DNA from: Thermoplasmata archaeon | GTDB taxonomy: Archaea > Thermoplasmatota > Thermoplasmata > Lutacidiplasmatales > UBA184 | Reading direction: 5' to 3' | Assembly (NCBI GenBank): GCA_022750055.1 | Contig: JAKIWL010000001.1 | Location: 434,001 to 498,000 of the forward strand | Length of the DNA: 64,000 bases | Shown here: one piece after another, positions 59,401 through 64,000 of the stretch | Layout of the letters: every line of letters begins with the position of its first letter | Position numbering within the stretch: position 1 is the stretch's first letter | Notes under the pieces: model-generated | Seen by the model: only the letters and a program-made list of their open reading frames with translations | What the model was told of the DNA's origin: nothing | The model's database searches: none | Made by a program: the position numbers and the translations under genes

Positions 59401-61494
59401 GTCACCTTCACGAACGTCTCCGGGGTCGCGCTGGTCCAGACCTGGAACATGGCCTTTGCCGCGCCGTACTTCGTCAACGCTACGTATGGACCCGAGACGG
59501 GTGGCACGATCTACACGGTCGTTCCCGCCCCGAGCGTGACGCCGATCGGCGTGGACAACGGAAAGTACGCCGAATTCAACGCCCTCGACCTCGAACTATA
59601 CGTATATCGGGCCTCGTACAACGCGGCGACCCAGAACATCTGGATCCAGAACTACGTCAACACCTCGAGCCTGTACAATACCCTCTACGCTTGGCAGGGC
59701 CAGGTCATGAGCTTCCACGTCAACAACTGGACGGGATCGTCGGTGCCCTTCCGGCAGGTTTGGCTGGGGCGCTACGACACCGGCCAGGAGTACAAGTTCG
59801 CTCGGTACCAGCCGACCGGCGGGGTCCTCGGCGTCACCAACAGCACCGGGACCACCGGGATGACCGATGCGAACGGCAACGTCACGCTGACGGTACCGGA
59901 CAACATGAGCGATACGAACTACTTCGACCACATCATCCCGGCCCCGCTCGGTCTGGGAGCCATCGCCGTCGACCTCCCGGGGGTCAGCAACCAGAGCTTC
60001 AACTACGTCGAGCCGTGCGCGCCGATCAACCGTTCGAACCCGAACCTGATCATCCACTGCGAGTACAACAACTCCTACATGCGCAACTACACGGCGACCC
60101 CGATGTGGATCCTGCCGAACCCGGTCAACCTCACGACGATGACCCCGAACCGGGTGCCGCGCGACTTCTTCGGGAGCGGGACGCCGGTCTCCTTCCTCGT
60201 GAACGTCTCGCTGCCGAACGCCGACCCGCTGAGCCTGTTCTACTTCGTGCCGAACGGATACAACGGAAACCCCATCCAGTGGTCGAGCACGCTCGAGCAC
60301 ATCACCGGGGTGAACGCCTTCGTCGACGGACACTTCGCGGCGAACATCACTCCGGAAGAGCCGCCGATGATCCAGCTATGGGCCTCGTTCATCAACCTGA
60401 CCGCGAACTACACGCCGGGGATCCACTACCTGACCGTCTACGTCAACACGAGCATGGGCCAGACGTTCAGCTTCACGCACGAGTTCGTCATCGGGTCGAT
60501 CACGAACGAGAACCTGAACCAGAACGACCTCTACACCCCGATCCCATACAACCTGAACTGGTCGATCGACCTGGGGACCGCGGGCGGGCAGAGGATCAGC
60601 AACCTGACGTTCAACTCGTCGCTCGAGGTCACGTACCTCGGCACCGGCTGCCCCTCCGCCGGCTGCGTCGTGGTGAACTACTCGGTCAAGGTCCACCCGG
60701 GCCAGGTGAACTACCACCAGTCGATCAACATGACCTTCCTCGAGCAGAAGGGGTTCTATGCGGACGCGCCGGAGTTACCGACCCAATCGAACTACGCGGT
60801 CACGATCTGGTTCAGCGCGAACCATTCCGGCTCGTTACGACAAGGGGTGACGACGAACTTCATCTTCGACCCGTTAGGGGCGAACATCACCGGCCCGGCC
60901 TCGAGCGCGTCGGTGCCGTTAGGGAACGTCACGATCGCGTACACCTACCAGGGCGACTACCTGAACACAGCGACGCTGCTCGTCTACCAGAACCAATCGG
61001 ACGGCACGCCGTCCGTGCTGGTGTATAGTCAGCTCGCTTTCGTTCCGGCCCAAGGGGGCCAGTCCCGAAGCGGGAGCGCCACGTGGGCCGCGGTGACCTC
61101 CGGGAACTATTGGATCGAACTCGTGATCGGGAATCCGTTCAGTTCCCTAAAGAGGGGCGAACCGGTGGTGGTGCCCCCCAGCCAGACTACGATCATCAAG
61201 AGCCACAGCGGGGCGAACCCGCTCTTTGGCAACGCGCTCGCGGACGCGACCGCCCTCGTGCTAATCGCCGCCATCGTCGGGATCCTGCTCGGCCTGTGGG
61301 TCGCCCCGTCCCTCCGACGCGAGACGCCCGTCGGTCCGGGGGCCGCCGGTCCGGCCAAGCCTTGGGAAGAGGGCAAGGAGGATACGAAGAGCGCGGTCGC
61401 GTCGAAGAACGAGTGCTCCATCTGCCACGAGCGATTCGAGACCGCGACGGGACTCCAACAGCACCAGCGGGTCGTCCACGGGGTCGAGGAGTAA
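56407..61494 (+). CDS. Giant membrane-anchored sedolisin (S53) peptidase with a cytoplasmic C2H2 zinc-finger tail
   Basis: From ATG 56407 the protein has 1,695 residues; an in-frame ATG at 56350 is possible, but GGAG seven bases before 56407 and the promoter position favour the latter. Order: signal helix (GLFLPILAVLIMVLSGG), prodomain, and a catalytic domain with SGEMALDIEF (Glu393, Asp397), SSGDGGG (Asp485) and GGTSFACP (Ser641). Long beta-rich, Asn-rich regions with many N-x-S/T sites follow, then a last Ig-like domain, a membrane helix (about 1613-1632), a Pro/Gly linker and a C2H2 finger with C1670, C1673, H1686 and H1691. The finger would lie in the cytoplasm. The next gene has the same C-terminal module. 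Confidence 0.92.
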   Translation: MSQIEPSRAEPQAAPYASTRKGLFLPILAVLIMVLSGGAMLGVPSGHPGATPVAPRGGAAFLSPMTLQSGAQLQSDPVQAIAGAPLSNLPNATVLGPAPQNQQVWFTIGFPLRNQGELEQIISEQQLPGSPLYHHWLTTAQEQVMFGPPSAEVQDTVNYFTSLGMQVGTYGPLSVSFHAPTSLVSTAFHTTLSMVRYHNTTQSKTTIANSAPLSLPRPIASGISSIDGLSGPGNYRYYHSIDPSLAQSIYQAEAAQAGVQPASGPGIAPIVYNATMAELYNYTDQAFAWFSFQRPYHTQVLTSRYQSISAATFNQLFQANPLLAQGYNGNSTGKPITIAIVMEGGINPGDLQAYSQLVYNNPNQIVNRVTPDPIDGAYTWNGTLYYTDGGSGEMALDIEFSSTMAPGAHIIPVYSQGFFGNMLDDQYAALATMSPTPNIISNSWGGPEDEAGTLYTPGIGSDLLMHTYFMLLDAKGASILASSGDGGGFDPTTGILSGSFPATDPYVLSVDGLRSNAQDGYGKVFPGQNLTYGHLQTFIPLLNNFKPGLGVNVDFRVTKAQGLHNQSFWYHPISNLTLYSGPPTSSGGFGLSYWYQQPWYEHGIGVPNTGRSLGSAVAAEADFNMSIFFDGVPNFLYGGTSFACPTVAGEFADVADFLRAPGNGHSSYLGNLNVPVYEIGNMWANGNLTLPPYYDINNNGSSYWGSFGASQQYAWPPGQNFPVGPNGKSDYGTTLPGWDFPTGWGSINVYNFAQDMNVLENTKGFSTVNSTSFAAAPKLWFNMTLNQTYTIDVNTTASIAASSPVVWVEYFPQGLPEQKIKFSGGQLTLVASPSLGLRFTLNTGGAPFAPSYSPGLLIFTLGNASDKSIGFAYDWLNPAIPPGALTVTVLNPGSGSITGGCASANLDNPLGALIPPLVQSGLSCSAFSQWTGGQSNVGVLYENTFAVKVTSAAGVPVYNAVVTATVPQLTDLAWVGSHAELESSYYGRSADQPTRVISVTFTNVSGVALVQTWNMAFAAPYFVNATYGPETGGTIYTVVPAPSVTPIGVDNGKYAEFNALDLELYVYRASYNAATQNIWIQNYVNTSSLYNTLYAWQGQVMSFHVNNWTGSSVPFRQVWLGRYDTGQEYKFARYQPTGGVLGVTNSTGTTGMTDANGNVTLTVPDNMSDTNYFDHIIPAPLGLGAIAVDLPGVSNQSFNYVEPCAPINRSNPNLIIHCEYNNSYMRNYTATPMWILPNPVNLTTMTPNRVPRDFFGSGTPVSFLVNVSLPNADPLSLFYFVPNGYNGNPIQWSSTLEHITGVNAFVDGHFAANITPEEPPMIQLWASFINLTANYTPGIHYLTVYVNTSMGQTFSFTHEFVIGSITNENLNQNDLYTPIPYNLNWSIDLGTAGGQRISNLTFNSSLEVTYLGTGCPSAGCVVVNYSVKVHPGQVNYHQSINMTFLEQKGFYADAPELPTQSNYAVTIWFSANHSGSLRQGVTTNFIFDPLGANITGPASSASVPLGNVTIAYTYQGDYLNTATLLVYQNQSDGTPSVLVYSQLAFVPAQGGQSRSGSATWAAVTSGNYWIELVIGNPFSSLKRGEPVVVPPSQTTIIKSHSGANPLFGNALADATALVLIAAIVGILLGLWVAPSLRRETPVGPGAAGPAKPWEEGKEDTKSAVASKNECSICHERFETATGLQQHQRVVHGVEE

Positions 61495-61617
61495 TCGCCC
61501 TTTCCCGTCGACCGGACCGCTCCGATTTGGGTCAGGGGAACCCCTTCCCCCCACCCGCAACCCATTCCCTTTGAGTGTCGCGAACGCCGCGACGTTTCCA
61601 TGGAAAGAACCTACCAG

Positions 61618-61624
61618 TTTAAGT
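61618..61624 (+). promoter_or_regulatory. TATA box for the Ig-domain/zinc-finger gene
   Basis: TTTAAGT is centred about 26 nt before ATG 61647, predicting a leaderless transcript and excluding the longer frame that starts at 61623. Confidence 0.6.
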
Positions 61625-61646
61625 GACGGTGGTACTACGGTATTCT

Positions 61647-63464
61647 ATGGACTCGACCATAGGCCGTACCGGACCCAAGCGAGTCGCTGCAACCGTGGCC
61701 ATCGTCATCCTCCTTGCGGGGTTGGGTGGCGTCAGCCTCATCGGACTAGGGAACGCCCCGAGTTCGGGCTGGGTCAGCTCGAGTCCGGTCGCCCACCTCG
61801 AGAGGACGCCGACCGCTCCCGTCGAGCGGGCCTTCGCGACCTCGACCTCCACCCATCCGTTCCCCGCCGTCCCGAAGGTCACGCTCACTCCCGCGAACGG
61901 CTTCGTCGGCGATGCGGTCGTCATCAACGGAACCGGATTCCTCGCTAGCGTCAACGCCACCGTGAACACGGTGACGGTCAGCTGGGCCCCGGGCGGCTGG
62001 GTCCTCTGTAACGTAGAGACCAACGCGACCGGCGGTTTCGTCTGTGGATTCGTCGTCCCGGACGGCGTCACCGGCGCGCACGCGATCAAGGCAGTGGACA
62101 CGGTCCCCAACACGGCCTCCGCCACGTTCACGGTCAAGCCCGAGATCATCCTGACCCCGACCTCTGGACTCGCGGGCACTTCGGCGTCCGTCACGGCCAC
62201 CGGGTTCGCCGGCAACTCCAACACGACGTTCGTGTGGGCACCGACCGCCTCCCAGCTCTGCAAGCTCAACACCTCCTACCAAGGCGGGCTCACCTGCCAA
62301 TACATCGTCCCTGTTGCGGGCGTGGTCGGTGTCCATTTGATCACCGCCACCGACTCCGCCGCCAATAGCGCGAGCGGCAACTTCACCGTCGCGCCGGCGC
62401 CCCCTACCGTCTCGGTCGTCCTCACCTCGGCGCTGCACCTCTACTCGGCGACGCCGCTCACCCTCAACTGGACCATCACGGCGAGTGTGCCGATCAACGT
62501 CGACACGACTCGCATGTGGGTCCTCGTCCAGGACTTGGGTAGCGCCGCGTGTCCCTACGTCATCTTCAACGGCCTAGGCCAGGGTGTGGCCGTTCAGAAC
62601 CCCCCGTGCACCGTGGCGAACCTCTCGCTCAGCTGGCTCCTCGTCGACGGGACCAACTCCTACACGTTCACGCTGACGAACCTGAACCTGACGAGCCAGA
62701 ACTACCACGGCGGGACCCTGCCGTTCGCGACGGAGTACTCCATCGGTGTGTTCGTCAGCATCAGCTCCTCGCCCTACGTCAACGGAATCACGGCGGGATC
62801 GGTCGGGATCGGAGGCGCGACTCAGAACAACTACCTGCAGACGTACCTGCCGAGCGGTCTCCTCGTCTCCCCGAACCCGGGCGGTGGCATCTCCACCGGG
62901 AACACTTCGGTCATCGTGAGCTATTCCGGCGACTTCGTCAGCGGCGCCGTCGTCAACATCTACAATAGCGGCACCGGTCTGCTCGTCTATTCGGCGGGGG
63001 TCGCTGTGGCCGGACCCGGTCCGCATGTCGGAACGGCTGGGGCCCAGTGGCGTCCGACCCAACCGGGCAAGTACACGGCCACGCTCAACCTATCCGGAGC
63101 CTTCGGATACACCCTGACCAGCTTCCCCCTCACCGTCGTGCCGGCCGGGACGACCGTTTACGTGAACTCGACGACCTACCACAACGCGTCGTTGCTGAAG
63201 GGGCTTAACCAAGGCACGACGGCCGCCCTGCTCCTGCTGATCGGGCTCATTATCGGGTTGGTTGTCGCGCTCCTGCTCGGCCGAATGGTGTGGGGCGGAT
63301 CGACGTCCAAGCCACCCACGCCCTGGTCGTCGAAGCCGGCGGACTCCGGACCCGGTGGCGCGTCGAGCCTGAAGCCGAACGAGTGCCCGGTTTGTCACCA
63401 GCAGTTCGCCTCCGCGATGGAGCTTTCCGATCACCAGAAGAAGGCCCACGGAACGAACCCGTAG
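61647..63464 (+). CDS. Ig-domain membrane protein with a cytoplasmic C2H2 zinc-finger tail
   Basis: The 605-residue protein has an N-terminal signal or anchor helix (VAATVAIVILLAGLGGVSLI) and two IPT/TIG-like Ig repeats (LTPANGFVGDAVVINGTGF and LTPTSGLAGTSASVTATGF). A beta-rich middle follows, then an Ig-like domain (TSVIVSYSGDFVSGAVVNIY) homologous to the last domain of the preceding sedolisin, one membrane helix (about 524-546), a Ser/Pro/Gly linker and a finger with C580, C583, H596 and H601. No peptidase motifs are seen. It may be a receptor or adhesin that reports to the cytoplasm through the finger. The 152-nt gap before it holds only its promoter. Confidence 0.88.
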   Translation: MDSTIGRTGPKRVAATVAIVILLAGLGGVSLIGLGNAPSSGWVSSSPVAHLERTPTAPVERAFATSTSTHPFPAVPKVTLTPANGFVGDAVVINGTGFLASVNATVNTVTVSWAPGGWVLCNVETNATGGFVCGFVVPDGVTGAHAIKAVDTVPNTASATFTVKPEIILTPTSGLAGTSASVTATGFAGNSNTTFVWAPTASQLCKLNTSYQGGLTCQYIVPVAGVVGVHLITATDSAANSASGNFTVAPAPPTVSVVLTSALHLYSATPLTLNWTITASVPINVDTTRMWVLVQDLGSAACPYVIFNGLGQGVAVQNPPCTVANLSLSWLLVDGTNSYTFTLTNLNLTSQNYHGGTLPFATEYSIGVFVSISSSPYVNGITAGSVGIGGATQNNYLQTYLPSGLLVSPNPGGGISTGNTSVIVSYSGDFVSGAVVNIYNSGTGLLVYSAGVAVAGPGPHVGTAGAQWRPTQPGKYTATLNLSGAFGYTLTSFPLTVVPAGTTVYVNSTTYHNASLLKGLNQGTTAALLLLIGLIIGLVVALLLGRMVWGGSTSKPPTPWSSKPADSGPGGASSLKPNECPVCHQQFASAMELSDHQKKAHGTNP

Positions 63465-63556
63465 GGGGTCCCTCGGCGGTCCCGTCGGGGGACGGACCGG
63501 CGGCCGTTCCCGGCCTGGGCCTGCCCCAACGGCTAGGGGTGGGAGTCCGAACGCGC

Positions 63557-64000
63557 TTACGTGAACGCGAGGGTACGGTAGGTCCGCCGCCATCGTAGGA
63601 CCTCGCTCGCCACGCGCTCGTTTCGCAGACCCGCTCGTACGAGCAGCTCCGCGAGCTTCGGCATGTCCGACGGCGTGAGGCCCAGTCGCGCGACCTCCGC
63701 AGTGCCCAACCTTCCGATGAGGTCGGTGATGAGTCTCGATCGCTCCCACCGTCGGGCGAGCGTCGATGGAAGGAGCTGTCGATCGTGGGCGAGGGCGGCT
63801 CGCTCCACGTGCACCTGGTGCGATCGCGTGAACCCCGACCCGGCAGCGACCATGCGAAGCCCCCGTTCCTCGAGCGCCCCACCTAGCGCCTGGGCGTTCT
63901 CGACCACGGTCCGCGCGTAGGCGGGCCCGAAGCGCTCGAGCTCGAGCAGCGTCTGGGCGAGCGCCGCGATCCGGTTCCAATGGGCGTTATCGAAGACCCG
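63557..64000 (-). CDS. glyA: Serine hydroxymethyltransferase, C-terminal part (cut by window edge)
   Basis: The frame runs in from the right edge and stops at 63557, giving 147 residues of the C-terminal domain. HWNRIAALAQTLLELERFGP, YARTVVENAQALGGALEERG, VAAGSGFTRSHQVHVE and the end GTAEVARLGLTPSDMPKLAE match the small domain of archaeal GlyA. The PLP lysine lies outside the window. It interconverts serine and glycine with folate or another pterin carrier. The 92-nt gap to the convergent gene on its left holds nothing I recognise. Confidence 0.8.
   Translation of the reverse strand, partial: RVFDNAHWNRIAALAQTLLELERFGPAYARTVVENAQALGGALEERGLRMVAAGSGFTRSHQVHVERAALAHDRQLLPSTLARRWERSRLITDLIGRLGTAEVARLGLTPSDMPKLAELLVRAGLRNERVASEVLRWRRTYRTLAFT

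Noticed and set aside
61525-61550. Hairpin AGGGGAACCCCT as a terminator after the large sedolisin
   Set aside because: The loop would be only two bases and no T-run follows.

Overview
The window is a 64 kb piece of a GC-rich archaeal chromosome, almost certainly from the phylum Thermoplasmatota. The evidence is an archaeal 16S rRNA gene that stands alone with no 23S behind it, an unsplit RpoB beside split RpoA'/RpoA'', archaeal-type AlaS, PriL, proteasome beta subunit, aCPSF1/FttA and NusA, archaeal riboflavin enzymes (RibL, RibC), and many starts that lie about 26 nt behind an AT-rich box, as expected for leaderless archaeal mRNAs. Two giant secreted sedolisin-type (acid) peptidases suggest a peptide-degrading life in an acidic habitat; high-GC soil or sediment Thermoplasmatota are a reasonable guess that the 16S gene can test. 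I see no insertion sequence, phage, CRISPR array or integrase, so this reads as core chromosome.

Layout. 1-4.9 kb: glycosyltransferase (cut by the edge), alkaline-phosphatase-superfamily enzyme, the transcription terminator nuclease aCPSF1, proteasome beta. 5.1-8.6 kb: sdhA-sdhB-sdhE operon. 8.7-25 kb, mostly minus strand: small zinc-ribbon/ribbon-helix-helix pair, guaAb-purE, a membrane protein, a GvpD/KaiC-like ATPase, folC-nth-alaS, methylmalonyl-CoA mutase large subunit, a SAM methyltransferase-like protein, purS-purL-dph6-like, and an alpha/beta hydrolase that lacks its nucleophile. 25.2-35.2 kb: three small proteins, an interrupted tRNA-Lys, then rpoH-rpoB-rpoA1-rpoA2-rpl30e-nusA. 35.2-37.7 kb: HAD hydrolase and 16S rRNA with a long structured leader. 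37.9-40 kb: ribB-ribL-ribC-ribH. 41.5-45.9 kb: biotin ligase and three subunits of a biotin-dependent carboxyltransferase with no biotin carboxylase. 46.3-46.9 kb: a gene-free stretch with stable hairpins. 46.9-63.5 kb: RNA ligase RtcB, PKD-bearing sedolisin, site-2 protease, primase large subunit, a CDP-alcohol transferase, Fap7-like kinase, a 1,695-residue sedolisin and an Ig-domain membrane protein. The window ends in the 3' part of glyA.

Most notable. (1) The tRNA-Lys(UUU) gene at 26154-26293 is broken by two introns, one in the D-loop (31 nt) and one in the T-loop (35 nt); both can be drawn as bulge-helix-bulge motifs, and removing them gives a perfect 74-nt tRNA. The ligase expected to join such exons, RtcB, is also in the window. 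(2) Two adjacent membrane proteins with different ectodomains end in the same module: an Ig-like domain, one membrane helix and a cytoplasmic C2H2 zinc finger. A site-2 intramembrane protease lies 4 kb away, so a membrane-tethered zinc finger released by proteolysis is a testable idea. (3) The biotin cluster has the subunit set of a methylmalonyl-CoA:oxaloacetate transcarboxylase, and a mutase subunit is also present. (4) Two gene-free stretches, before 16S and before rtcB, carry strong hairpins and may hold undescribed RNAs.
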